From NCBI GenBank assembly GCA_003285105.1, contig CP030158.1, positions 4,264,449 to 4,328,448 of the forward strand: a stretch of DNA of 64,000 nucleotides. Direction: 5' to 3'. Positions within the stretch are counted from its first letter, which is position 1. Each line of letters starts with the position of its first letter. Origin of the DNA: Roseithermus sacchariphilus (lineage in GTDB: Bacteria; Bacteroidota; Rhodothermia; Rhodothermales; MEBIC09517). Positions 16,203 through 24,989 of the stretch are shown here, piece after piece. The notes below the pieces were generated by a model. That model was not told the DNA's origin and ran no database searches. It saw nothing but the letters and a program-made list of their open reading frames with translations. The translations under genes were made by a program, and so were the position numbers.

Positions 16203-19067
16203 TCAATGCGCATCCAGCCAGTTGTCGGCAGCCTTGATGTCCACTTCGATGGGGACGTCGAGCGGGAGGGCACGGACCATCTCCTCTTCCACGAGGGTCG
16301 TCAGGCGGTCGACCTCGTCCTCGGGGGCTTCGAAGACGAGTTCGTCGTGCACCTGGAGCACCATCCGGCTTTGCAGCCCCTCCCGCCGGAGGCGCTCGTG
16401 GATCCGCACCATGGCGATCTTGATCATGTCCGCCTGCGTCCCCTGGATCGGCATGTTGACGGCGACGCGCTCGTAGAACGACCGCTCGTTGCGGTTGCGC
16501 GCGTTGATCCCGGGCACGAACCGCCGCCGCCCCAGCTTCGTCTCCACGTAGCCCTTCTCGCGGGCACGCTCGACCTGCTCGGCCAGGAAGCGGGAGACCT
16601 TCGGGTAGGACCGCTGGTACTGGTCGATCAGCGCCTGCGCCTCGCTGACGGAGCAGCGCAGGCGCTGAGCCAGCCCCCAGGCCGAGACGCCGTAGGGAAT
16701 GCCGTAGTTGACCTCCTTGGCCTTGCGGCGCTGGTCGCGGGTGACGGCCTCGGGCTCGACGCCAAAGACCCGCGCCGCCGTCGCCGTGTGGATGTCCTCG
16801 CCCGCCTCGAACGCCTGGATCAGGTTCTCGTCGCCGCTCATCGAAGCCAGGATGCGCAGCTCGATCTGCACGTAGTCAGCGGCCACGAGCCGGTGCCCCT
16901 CGGCCGGCACGAAGGCCTTGCGGATCTCTCGGCCCATCTCGGTGCGGACCGGGATGTTCTGGAGGTTGGGATTGGAGGAAGACAGGCGCCCCGTGGCGGT
17001 GATGGTCTGGTTGAAGCTGGTGTGGACGCGCCCCGTCTCGGGGTGGATGAGGTCACCCAGGCTGTCGACGTACGTGCTCTTGAGCTTCGAGAGCTTGCGC
17101 CAGTCCAGGATCAACCCGGGGAGCTCGTGTTCGGTCGAGAGTTCCTCCAGCACGCTCTCCTTCGTGGAGGGCTTCCCGGTCGAGGTCCGCGCCCCCACCT
17201 TGAGGCCGAGTTTGTCGAAGAGGATCGCCGCCAGTTGCTGCGTGGAGTTGATGTTGAACGTCTCGCCGGCCACCTCGTAGATCCGCTGCTCCAGGGCCGC
17301 CATCTCCTGATCGAGCTGGGCCGAGATCTCTTGCAGCACCGCCGGGTCGATGCGCACACCGGCCCGCTCCATGTCCACCAGCACGTAGATCAGCGGGAAC
17401 TCCATCGTCTCGGCGATCTCCAGGAGGCCGTTCTCCTGCAACTGCTCGCGGAGCGGAGCGGCGAGGCGCAGCGTGATGTCGGCATCCTCACAGGCATACG
17501 GCCCGATCTCATCGAGGGGCACGTCGACCATCGACTTCTGTGCCTTGCCCGTGCCGATGAGCCGTTCGATGGGCACCATGCGGTAGTGCAGGATCTTCCG
17601 GGCGAGCGCATCCAGGTTGTGCTCCTCCTCCGGGGCCAGCAGGTAATGCGCCACCATCGTGTCGAAGAGCGGCCCGCGCACCGGAACGCCGTGCCGGGCG
17701 AGCACGAGGATGTCATACTTCAGGTTCTGCCCGATCTTGCGCACCGTCTCACGCGCGAGCACCGGCCGCAGCGCCTCCAGCACGGCCCCCACCGGCGTGC
17801 CGTCCGGCAGCGGGGTCGGGACGTACCAGGCCTGCCCCGGTGCCCAGGCCACCGACACCCCGACCAGCCCGGCCAGCATCGGGTCCGTGGAGGTCGTCTC
17901 CGTGTCGAAGGCGAGTTGTTCGAGCGCGTCCAGGTGCTGCGCCAGTTCTGCCAGCGTCTCGCGGTTGCGCACGATGCGGTAGTCGACCTGCTCCTCGTCG
18001 AGCCGGGCCAGCGTCTCGTCCGGGCCGGCGAGCCGGGCCACGTCCTCGGCCGGCGTCCCCGCGGCCTCCGTGGCAGCCTCCGTGGCGGCCTGCGTGGCGT
18101 CGGCGGCCGGGGCCCCGAAGAGCGTCCCCTCCCGCGCCTTCTGCGCCAGGCGGCGAAACTCGAACGCCTCGAAGAGCGCCGTCAGCCGCTGGAAGTCGGG
18201 GTTGGCCCGGTGCAGCGTGTGCCAGTCCAGGTCGATGTCGACGTCCGTCTTGATGGTGACGAGTTGCTTGCTGATGCGGGCCTGGTCGGCATAGTCTTTC
18301 AGGTTCTGCCCGCGCTTGCCGCCGATCTCGTCGGCGTGCGCGATCAGGTCCTCGAGCGACGGGTACGTCTGCAACAGCTTCACGGCCGTCTTCTCCCCGA
18401 TCAGCGGCACGCCGGGGACGTTGTCGCTGCTATCGCCCCAGAGGGCGAGGACGTCGATGAATTGCCGGGGCTCCAGGCCGTACTTCTCCCGGAAGCGCTC
18501 CGCCGTGATCGGGTCGAAGTCCTCCCCGCGATACGAGGGCCGGAAGATGGAAATGCGCGGGCCGAGCAGTTGCTGGAAGTCCTTGTCCGGCGAGACGATG
18601 ACCACCTCGGCGCCGTCGGCGGCGGCTCGCACGGCCAGCGTGCCGATGACGTCGTCCGCCTCGACCCCGCCGATCTCGACGACCGGGATGTCCATGGCGC
18701 GGACGATCTCCTTGATCATCGGCAGGTTGTCGAGCAGCTCCTGCGGGGGTGGGTCGCGATGGGCCTTGTAGGCATCGTAGAGCGCGTCGCGGAAGGTACC
18801 GCCCTCCTCCATGACGTCGAAAACCACCGCCATGTGGTCCATCTGATGATCCTGGATGAGCTTGACGAGCGCGTTGGTGAAGCCGAACGTGGCCGAGGTG
18901 TTCTGTCCCTTCGAGTTGATGAGGGGACGGCTGATGAAGATGAAGTGCGCGCGGTAGGCCAGCGCCATCGCGTCGAGCAGGTAGAGCCGTTTGCCGGCTC
19001 CATCACCGGCAGGCGCCGGGGGGACGGCACCGGCCGGGGTCACGCCGAAGTCGAGTTCCTGTTGCAT
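16203..19067 (-). CDS. polA: DNA polymerase I
   Basis: The 954-residue enzyme replaces RNA primers and fills repair gaps. The order is: N-terminal 5'-3' nuclease ('LLDAMALAYRAHF', 'GVEADDVIGTLA', 'GDSSDNVPGVPLIGEKTA'), an Ala/Thr-rich linker near 325-345, a 3'-5' exonuclease domain with 'LAFDTETTSTDP' (proofreading Asp-Glu present), then the polymerase: motif A 'DYVQIELRILA', O-helix 'RRKAKEVNYGIPYG' and motif C 'LQVHDELVFE'. All catalytic blocks appear intact. The ATG at 19067 fits the family start. Confidence 0.97.
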   Translation of the reverse strand: MQQELDFGVTPAGAVPPAPAGDGAGKRLYLLDAMALAYRAHFIFISRPLINSKGQNTSATFGFTNALVKLIQDHQMDHMAVVFDVMEEGGTFRDALYDAYKAHRDPPPQELLDNLPMIKEIVRAMDIPVVEIGGVEADDVIGTLAVRAAADGAEVVIVSPDKDFQQLLGPRISIFRPSYRGEDFDPITAERFREKYGLEPRQFIDVLALWGDSSDNVPGVPLIGEKTAVKLLQTYPSLEDLIAHADEIGGKRGQNLKDYADQARISKQLVTIKTDVDIDLDWHTLHRANPDFQRLTALFEAFEFRRLAQKAREGTLFGAPAADATQAATEAATEAAGTPAEDVARLAGPDETLARLDEEQVDYRIVRNRETLAELAQHLDALEQLAFDTETTSTDPMLAGLVGVSVAWAPGQAWYVPTPLPDGTPVGAVLEALRPVLARETVRKIGQNLKYDILVLARHGVPVRGPLFDTMVAHYLLAPEEEHNLDALARKILHYRMVPIERLIGTGKAQKSMVDVPLDEIGPYACEDADITLRLAAPLREQLQENGLLEIAETMEFPLIYVLVDMERAGVRIDPAVLQEISAQLDQEMAALEQRIYEVAGETFNINSTQQLAAILFDKLGLKVGARTSTGKPSTKESVLEELSTEHELPGLILDWRKLSKLKSTYVDSLGDLIHPETGRVHTSFNQTITATGRLSSSNPNLQNIPVRTEMGREIRKAFVPAEGHRLVAADYVQIELRILASMSGDENLIQAFEAGEDIHTATAARVFGVEPEAVTRDQRRKAKEVNYGIPYGVSAWGLAQRLRCSVSEAQALIDQYQRSYPKVSRFLAEQVERAREKGYVETKLGRRRFVPGINARNRNERSFYERVAVNMPIQGTQADMIKIAMVRIHERLRREGLQSRMVLQVHDELVFEAPEDEVDRLTTLVEEEMVRALPLDVPIEVDIKAADNWLDAH

Positions 19068-19094
19068 GGAGTAAATCGTAGACGATACACACGT

Positions 19095-19727
19095 TCAGAC
19101 GCCCGGGGCGCGTCCGGCATCCGGGCCGATGCCGGTGGGCGACGCAGACGGCGGACCGGCAGCCCCGGGAGGCAGCAGGTAACACCCCACCCGGTCCGGG
19201 TGGTCCACCACGAGCCAGCCCGGCCGGGCCTGGCGGAGCAGCCAGAGGATGAGGGCATCCCCGGCGGCGGCCACCGTAAAGAGAAAGCCAAAGAGGAACA
19301 GCAGGCCGTGGCCCGCAAGGAGGCCGAGCGCGGCCGGGATCAGACCGAGGACGACGCCGGGGGCCGCCGCACCGATCCGGTAGGCACGGACCGTCATCGG
19401 CTCGCGGCAATGGGCATACGGCGTCAGCGTCTTCCACTGGAATCCGAACCGGATGGCCGACCACGGCGTGCGTCCGAACAGCGCCCAGGCGAGGCCGTGG
19501 AGCGCCTCGTGAAGCACGATCCCGCCCACCAGCGCCGCCAGCGTCCAGCCGAACCCGTCCAGCGCCGCGTGCCAGGCGGCCCGGAAGGCCGTCAGGCCCC
19601 ACGCGCCCACGAAGCCCGCCACAAGCAGCGCCCCGGCCGGCAGCACCAGCAGCAGGCTGTACACGTGCGCCGCACCCATGGACACCGAGCGGTCCTCGTA
19701 GCACGATCCGGCGGGAGAGGCATCCAT
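19095..19727 (-). CDS. DUF3267 membrane protein with HExxH motif
   Basis: This polytopic inner-membrane protein of about 210 residues has roughly five hydrophobic segments. A metal-binding 'LHEALHGLAW' (HExxH at about residues 73-77) lies at the end of the second segment, the hallmark of the DUF3267 putative zincin family. The C-terminal 40 residues are Pro/Gly-rich and probably disordered. An alternative ATG at 19679 would remove 16 residues before the first membrane helix. It lies 27 bp upstream of polA on the same strand. The substrate is unknown. Confidence 0.78.
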   Translation of the reverse strand: MDASPAGSCYEDRSVSMGAAHVYSLLLVLPAGALLVAGFVGAWGLTAFRAAWHAALDGFGWTLAALVGGIVLHEALHGLAWALFGRTPWSAIRFGFQWKTLTPYAHCREPMTVRAYRIGAAAPGVVLGLIPAALGLLAGHGLLFLFGFLFTVAAAGDALILWLLRQARPGWLVVDHPDRVGCYLLPPGAAGPPSASPTGIGPDAGRAPGV

Positions 19728-19753
19728 GAACGACGCGGCAGGCCAGACATCCG

Positions 19754-20245
19754 TCAGAGGGCGTTGTGTATGCCCGCTCTACGGCCCGGTTTCCGCGGGG
19801 GGTCCGGCTCGCCGGGCCGGGCCTGCTGCCGGGCCCGCGCCCGCTCCTCCTCCACCCAGGCCAGCAGCGCCCGGTCGGATCGGTACGTCAGCTTCGTGTA
19901 GGCCTCGGCCAGCGGCACCCACCGGGCTTCGTCGACCTCGCGCAGGCTGCGGTGACGGGCCTTGCGGACGGGCTCCATCAGAAACCAGTACACCGTCTTG
20001 GCCACCCGCTGCCCTCCGTGGCGGAAATGGAACGTGGTGGAGCGCAGCGGCCGATGGATGCGGCACGCATACCCCGTCTCCTCGAGCACCTCCCGCAGCG
20101 CCGCCTCCTGCCGCTCCTCCCCCGGTTCGATCCGCCCCTTGGGGAACGTCCACACCGTCCGCCCCCCTCGCGTGCGGGTACGGATCAACAGAGCCCGGTG
20201 ACCGTCGAGCACCACACCGCCTGCGGACTGCTGGGCCTGGGTCAT
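19754..20245 (-). CDS. Nudix hydrolase
   Basis: The 163-residue protein carries a complete Nudix box from G37 to Y59 (GRIEPGEE...REVLEETGY), matching G-x5-E-x7-REU-xEE-x-G-U. Such enzymes hydrolyse nucleoside diphosphates linked to another moiety; the substrate cannot be predicted. The N-terminus 'SAGGVVLDGHRALLI' resembles members acting on diadenosine or oxidised nucleotides. It shares a divergent promoter region (20246-20411) with the HAD gene. Confidence 0.9.
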   Translation of the reverse strand: MTQAQQSAGGVVLDGHRALLIRTRTRGGRTVWTFPKGRIEPGEERQEAALREVLEETGYACRIHRPLRSTTFHFRHGGQRVAKTVYWFLMEPVRKARHRSLREVDEARWVPLAEAYTKLTYRSDRALLAWVEEERARARQQARPGEPDPPRKPGRRAGIHNAL

Positions 20246-20411
20246 GAAGGCGGATGACGGCTGAATACGTGGGGAAGAACGAACGGACAGGACGTAGAAA
20301 GCGACCGGAACCGGCCCGCCGGCGGCCTATTTTAATGCGCCGATCCGCCGGAGGCTCCCGCCGGCAAGGTACTCATTCGGGAAGACAGACTCCACCGCCC
20401 GGCCCGCTCCC

Positions 20412-21101
20412 ATGAAGCTGCTGTTGTTCGACATCGACGGGACCATGCTGACCACGCAGGGCGTCGGTCGTCAGGCCGTCGAGCGTGCGCTCTCCACCCT
20501 CCTCGGCGAGCCCGTCTCGGCGCAGGGCATCCCCTTCTCCGGCAAAACCGACCCGCAGATCCTGCGGGAGGTCCTGCTCGCCCATGGCCTGACCGACGTG
20601 CCGGCGCCGCTGCTGCAGGAGGCGGTGGCCCTGTACGTCGAGGCCATGCACGAGTTGCTCGTGCCCGAGCGGGTGCGGCTCCTGGACGGCGTGCGGCCGC
20701 TGCTGGAGCACCTGCAAACCCGCCCGGACGTGCACCTGGCCTTGCTGACGGGCAACGTGGAACCGATGGCCTACCTCAAGCTCCGGGCCGTCGGGCTCGA
20801 CCACCACTTCGCCTTCGGCGCCTTTGGCAGCGACCACGCGGACCGCGCCGAACTGCCGCCCATTGCCATCCGCCGGGCCCGGGCGCACACCGGACACACG
20901 TTCCACGGCCCGGACGTCGTCATCATCGGGGACACGGAACACGACATCTGCTGCGGGCGTGGCGTCGGGGCGTTCTCCGTGGCCGTCTGCACCGGCCACT
21001 TCTCGCGGGATCACCTCGCCACCTTCGGCCCGGACGTGCTGCTGGACGACCTGCGCGACCCCGCGCTGTTCGTCCGCCACGTCATGCATCGGGCCGCCTG
21101 A
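20412..21101 (+). CDS. HAD-superfamily hydrolase (phosphoglycolate-phosphatase-like)
   Basis: The 229-residue protein starts with the nucleophile motif 'LLFDIDGTML' (D7-x-D9). It has a helical cap, 'LALLTGNVEPMAYLKL' containing motif II Thr, and 'VVIIGDTEHDICCGRGVG' with the acidic motif IV. These features fit phosphoglycolate-phosphatase-like phosphatases acting on small phosphorylated metabolites in the cytosol. Its TGA overlaps the ATG of the next gene (TGATG), so the two are translationally coupled. Confidence 0.9.
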   Translation: MKLLLFDIDGTMLTTQGVGRQAVERALSTLLGEPVSAQGIPFSGKTDPQILREVLLAHGLTDVPAPLLQEAVALYVEAMHELLVPERVRLLDGVRPLLEHLQTRPDVHLALLTGNVEPMAYLKLRAVGLDHHFAFGAFGSDHADRAELPPIAIRRARAHTGHTFHGPDVVIIGDTEHDICCGRGVGAFSVAVCTGHFSRDHLATFGPDVLLDDLRDPALFVRHVMHRAA

Positions 21102-21934
21102 TGCGCATGGTCCAGAGCTCCCTCACGCTGCACGGCTACGAGCACCATGTCTGTCTCTGGCCCCCGGCCTCGCCGCCGGCGGCCTCGCTGCTAGCGCTGC
21201 ACGGCTTCGGGACAACGGGCTATCGCACCTTCCGCTACATCGCCCCGCGGCTGGCCGAGGCCGGCCTTCTCACCCTCGCGCCGGACCTGCTCGGCTTCGG
21301 GGCCTCGGCGGCCCCCGAAGCCGGCTACTCCCTCGCCCTCTACGCCCGGCTGACGGCTGCGCTGGCCCGCGAACAGGGGCTCGACCGTCCGGTGCTGGCC
21401 GGGCACTCGCTCGGCGGCAAGATCGCGGCGGCGACGGTGGCCCTCTACCCGGAGGCGTTCCGGGGGCTGGTGCTCATCAACCCCGGCGGCTTCAGCCGCT
21501 ATGCACGCTGGCTCCCGCCCATCGCAGAAGCACGGCTCACCCACTGGCTCTTCCGGCAGGACTGGTTCCTCCGCTTCGTGTTGCCGCGAACCCCGCTCGG
21601 CCCCGTCCTCGGCAGCGCCGAGAGCCTCGCCCAGTTCTTCCGGCTCCGTCATGCCCACCGGGCCCTGGACCTCGACCACACGGGCCTGCGCGCCCGCCTC
21701 CGCGCCACCCGCCTGCCTACCCTCGTCGTATGGGGAGCGGACGACCCGATCCTTCCGCGCAGCACCCTCCGGCGCATCCTGCGGGACCTCCCCCACGCCC
21801 GGGTGGCCCTCATCCCGGATGCCGGTCATGCCCCGATGAAGGACCAGCCCGACCGCACGGCCGAGGCCATCGCCGCCTTCGTCCGCGACCTCACCCCGGA
21901 CCGGCATCTCGCCTCCGACCCGAACGCGGCCTGA
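21101..21934 (+). CDS. Alpha/beta-fold hydrolase
   Basis: The 277-residue enzyme shows the fold's oxyanion segment 'LALHGFGTTG', nucleophile elbow 'AGHSLGGKIAA' (Ser at about 103), a late acid in 'VVWGADDPILP' and the catalytic His in 'PDAGHAPMKDQP'. The catalytic triad is therefore complete. It belongs to the large esterase/MhpC-like group and the substrate is open. Its start codon overlaps the stop of the HAD phosphatase gene. No signal peptide is seen. Confidence 0.9.
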   Translation: MRMVQSSLTLHGYEHHVCLWPPASPPAASLLALHGFGTTGYRTFRYIAPRLAEAGLLTLAPDLLGFGASAAPEAGYSLALYARLTAALAREQGLDRPVLAGHSLGGKIAAATVALYPEAFRGLVLINPGGFSRYARWLPPIAEARLTHWLFRQDWFLRFVLPRTPLGPVLGSAESLAQFFRLRHAHRALDLDHTGLRARLRATRLPTLVVWGADDPILPRSTLRRILRDLPHARVALIPDAGHAPMKDQPDRTAEAIAAFVRDLTPDRHLASDPNAA

Positions 21935-21961
21935 CCGGCCCGGCTTCCTCCGGCGCTCCCT

Positions 21962-22840
21962 TCAGCCAAACCGGCGCAGCACGGACGCCACCGATCCGGC
22001 ATAGCCGCTGCCGAAGTGGTTGAGGTGGTTGATGAGGTGATAGAGGTTGTAAACTTCGCGACGCACCTCGTACCCCGGCTCCAGCGGCCAGGCCTCCCGG
22101 TAGGCCTCGTAAAAGCCCGCCTCGAAGCCCCCGAACAGTTCCGTCATCGCCAGGTCCGTCTCCCGATGCCCGTAGTACGTGGCCGGGTCGATGAGAGCGG
22201 CGGTGCCGTCGGCCGCGACGAGGGCGTTGCCGCTCCACAGGTCGCCGTGGAGGACCGAGGGCGGGGGCGTGGACGGCAGCAGCTCATCGAGGCGGGCATA
22301 GAGCCGCTCCAGCGGCGCCTCCCAGTCGCTCGACCAGCGGCCGGAGGCGCGAGCGCGGGCGACCTGCGGCTCCAGCCGCTCCGCCCGGAAGAACGCCGGC
22401 CAGCAGTCGTGCCAGGTGTTCGACTGCGGCAGGCGGCCGATGAAGTTGTCCTGATCGAAGCCGTAGCGCGGGCCGGTGTGGCGGTGCAGCGCGGCCAGTC
22501 CCCGCCCGAACGCCTCCCAGAACCCCGGCCCCGGCCGGCCCGTCTCGACCCACTCCATCAGCAGAAACCCGGGACGGCCCGGCCCGCCCGGCTCCGCCGC
22601 CATCGCTTCGGGGACGTGCAGCGGGCTGCCCGCCGCCCGCAGCGCATGCAGGCCGGCTGCTTCGGCCGGGAACGTCCGGGCCACCGACGCCTCCCCCCAC
22701 TTCAGGAAGTAGACCGCCTCGCCCGTTTCGAGCCGGCCGGCCCGGGCGATGCAACCGCCCCCGACCGGCTCAACCCGCCGGATCGGCCCCGGCAGATGCG
22801 CGGCCAGCACCGCCACGAGGGACGCCGGCAGCCCCGTCAT
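21962..22840 (-). CDS. Fructosamine kinase-family protein
   Basis: The 292-residue protein matches the fructosamine-3-kinase/ketosamine-kinase family (APH-like fold): 'YFLKWGEA' (ATP-binding Lys), 'FLLMEWVETGRPG', 'QSNTWHDCWPAFFRAERL', the catalytic loop 'VLHGDLWSGNAL' and 'LIDPATYYGHRETDLAMTELFGGF'. These kinases phosphorylate sugars attached to amines and so help remove glycation adducts. Its start overlaps the stop of the upstream phosphatase gene by 4 bp (ATGA), and the two form an operon, as is common for this family. Confidence 0.92.
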   Translation of the reverse strand: MTGLPASLVAVLAAHLPGPIRRVEPVGGGCIARAGRLETGEAVYFLKWGEASVARTFPAEAAGLHALRAAGSPLHVPEAMAAEPGGPGRPGFLLMEWVETGRPGPGFWEAFGRGLAALHRHTGPRYGFDQDNFIGRLPQSNTWHDCWPAFFRAERLEPQVARARASGRWSSDWEAPLERLYARLDELLPSTPPPSVLHGDLWSGNALVAADGTAALIDPATYYGHRETDLAMTELFGGFEAGFYEAYREAWPLEPGYEVRREVYNLYHLINHLNHFGSGYAGSVASVLRRFG

Positions 22841-23328
22841 TGCCGGAGTTCCAGGTCATACTCCTCCACCAGCCGGTGGAGCAGCGTCCGCGCCGTACGG
22901 TCGACGATCTGAAAGACGTTCTCGAAGCCCTGCGGGCCGCCGTAGTACGGATCGGGCACCTGATAATCGCCCGGCTCCGGATCGAACTCTCGGAAGAGCC
23001 GCACCTTGTGCCCGTACGCGTCCCCGTCGTCCAGGTAGAGGATGTCCTGCAGGTTCTCCTTGTCCATCGCAAAGATGTGATCGAAGCGTTCCAGGTCCTC
23101 TTTCTCGAATTGCCGGGCGCGTTGCCCGTCGAGCGAGATGCCGTGGGCCTCGGCCGTGCGCCGCATGCGGCGGTCCGGCGGCTCACCCACGTGCCAGCTC
23201 CCGGTGCCGGCCGAGTCGACCTCGATGTGGTCTTCCAGCCCGGCTTTCCGGACGTAATGCCGAAAGACGCCTTCGGCCAGGGGGCTGCGGCAGATGTTGC
23301 CGAGACAAACGAACAGCACACGCGTCAT
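22837..23328 (-). CDS. Low-molecular-weight protein-tyrosine phosphatase
   Basis: The 163-residue protein has the P-loop 'CLGNICRSPLAEG' (C8-x5-R14-S) directly after a short beta-strand and the general-acid loop 'QVPDPYYGG'. It hydrolyses phosphotyrosine or related low-molecular-weight substrates. The linkage to a fructosamine kinase agrees with reports that such phosphatase/kinase pairs act in deglycation, but this is inference. The ATG at 23328 is fixed by the family start (MTRVLFVC); longer upstream frames are not supported. Transcription starts in the 130-bp gap to xseA. Confidence 0.95.
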   Translation of the reverse strand: MTRVLFVCLGNICRSPLAEGVFRHYVRKAGLEDHIEVDSAGTGSWHVGEPPDRRMRRTAEAHGISLDGQRARQFEKEDLERFDHIFAMDKENLQDILYLDDGDAYGHKVRLFREFDPEPGDYQVPDPYYGGPQGFENVFQIVDRTARTLLHRLVEEYDLELRQ

Positions 23329-23458
23329 GGGGTCGGTAAAATCTCGTATCATACGGCGGGATCGTTCGGTGCGGCGCCCCGGGCCGGCCGGCCCCACCCC
23401 CACGACGCGCCCGTCGGGCCCTGCCGTGTTCGTGACACCCACCGGCACCGAAAGCCGC

Positions 23459-24718
23459 ATGAGTAACCGCCGTCCCCGCCCCGAAGGTCCCTCGCTGTTC
23501 GACCCGGCCGAACCCGCCCTACTGAGCGTCCGGGAGCTGGTCCGTGACCTCAAGGAGGCCGTCGAGCGCGGCTTCGGCCACGTCCGCGTCGAGGGCGAAC
23601 TGTCCAACGTCAGGCGGCCGGCCTCTGGGCATTGCTACTTCACCCTCAAAGACGCCGACGCTCAGCTCCGCTGCGTGATGTGGCGGTTCCGGGCCGGCGC
23701 CCTCTTCTTCGAACCGCGCGACGGGCTGCTCGTGCGCGCGCACGGCGAGGTCTCGATTTACGAACGCCGGGGCGACCTCCAGATGATCGTGGAGCGGCTC
23801 GAACCGGCGGGGGAAGGCGCCCTCCAGCAGGCCTTCGAGGCGCTCAAGGAGAAGCTGCGCCGCGAGGGGCTCTTCAACGCGGCGCACAAAAAGCCGCTGC
23901 CGCCCTATCCCGAGGCCATCGGCATTGTCACCTCCGGCAGCGGGGCGGCCCTGCACGACGTCCTCTCGATCCTGGAGCGCCGCTACCCCCTGGTGCGCGT
24001 GCTCGTCTGCCCGGTGCAGGTGCAGGGGCTGGGCGCCGCGGCGGCCATCGCCGAGGCCATCGCCGCCTTCAACGCGCTGCCCCCCGGCGACCCGCTGCGC
24101 CCGGACGTGCTCATCGTCGGGCGCGGTGGCGGCTCCGCCGAAGACCTCTGGGCCTTCAACGAAGAACCCGTCGCCCGCGCCATCTTCGCCTCCGAGATCC
24201 CCATCGTCAGCGCCGTCGGGCACGAGACGGACGTCTCCATCGCAGACTTCGTGGCCGACGTGCGCGCGGCCACGCCGTCGATGGCGGCCGAACTGGTCGT
24301 GCCCGACCGGCGCGACCTCATCGCGGCCGTCCGCGGCGCCCGGGATGCCCTGCGCTCCGCCATGCAGCGCCGCCTGATGCAGCACCGGCAGCACATCCGC
24401 CACCTCGTCCGCTCCTATGCCTTCAACCGCCCGCCGGACCGGCTGCGGCAGGAGCAGCAGCGGCTCGACGACCTCACCGACCGGCTCCACCGCGCCATGC
24501 ACCAGCGCCTGCAGGACCGGCGCCGCGCCCTGGCCCACCTGGAGGACCGGCTCCACGCGCTGGACCCGGAGCGCCCGCTGCGGCAGGGCTATGCCCGCAT
24601 CGAGCGCCACGGGCAACGAGTTCGTAACGCCGCTGACCTCCGCCCGGACGATGCGGTGACGCTGCACTTCCACGACGGTGCCCGAAGGGCACGCATCGAA
24701 CCCGATGCATCCCCCTGA
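23459..24718 (+). CDS. xseA: Exodeoxyribonuclease VII large subunit
   Basis: XseA forms, with several XseB subunits, a bidirectional single-strand exonuclease used in repair. The 419-residue protein contains the OB-fold ('VEGELSNVRRPASGHCYFTLKD'), the nuclease core ('IGIVTSGSGAALHDVLSIL', 'VLIVGRGGGSAEDLWAFNEE', 'PIVSAVGHETDVSIADFVAD.RA.TPS.AAE') and a long coiled-coil C-terminus. All conserved blocks are present. Unusually, xseB is not adjacent but lies 2.4 kb downstream at 27115. Confidence 0.95.
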   Translation: MSNRRPRPEGPSLFDPAEPALLSVRELVRDLKEAVERGFGHVRVEGELSNVRRPASGHCYFTLKDADAQLRCVMWRFRAGALFFEPRDGLLVRAHGEVSIYERRGDLQMIVERLEPAGEGALQQAFEALKEKLRREGLFNAAHKKPLPPYPEAIGIVTSGSGAALHDVLSILERRYPLVRVLVCPVQVQGLGAAAAIAEAIAAFNALPPGDPLRPDVLIVGRGGGSAEDLWAFNEEPVARAIFASEIPIVSAVGHETDVSIADFVADVRAATPSMAAELVVPDRRDLIAAVRGARDALRSAMQRRLMQHRQHIRHLVRSYAFNRPPDRLRQEQQRLDDLTDRLHRAMHQRLQDRRRALAHLEDRLHALDPERPLRQGYARIERHGQRVRNAADLRPDDAVTLHFHDGARRARIEPDASP

Positions 24719-24989
24719 AAAGCAACCACCTGCCCGCCCTCATCCCGCTCCCCCGCCACCCGTCGAAGACCCGTCCACAGCCTCGATCCGATCTCTGTGA
24801 ACATTGGTGAACATTATCGGTATCCGGGCACAAAAGGCACCGTGCAGCATTGGAATGCCCCCTGATCCCTGCCGACGCCGAACCTGCCATTGCCCCTCCA
24901 GGCGGGTGAGAAAGAAGATTTTCACGCCCTGCCGCGTTGACATTCCCCGGATCAGCACGTAGCCTTTGCGCCGCTTCGACCACGCGCCC
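24719..24989. other. Intergenic region before the UPF0047-fusion gene
   Basis: About 270 bp without a supported gene. It holds a close direct repeat of 'gtgaacatt' (24797-24805 and 24807-24815, period 10 bp) that could be an operator, and a candidate promoter nearer to the downstream gene. No hairpin plus T-run was found after xseA. Confidence 0.5.
24937..24968 (+). promoter_or_regulatory. Candidate Bacteroidota-type promoter
   Basis: A TTG at 24937-24939 is followed after 20 bases by TAGCCTTTG (24960-24968). This matches the Bacteroidota -33 TTG / -7 TAnnTTTG pattern apart from one extra base inside the -7 box. It would place the start site about 15 bp upstream of the ATG at 24990. Confidence 0.4.

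Noticed and set aside
16179-19901. 1240-codon open frame antisense to polA
   Set aside because: A shadow of polA and its neighbour; no recognisable domain, and every polymerase motif is on the minus strand.
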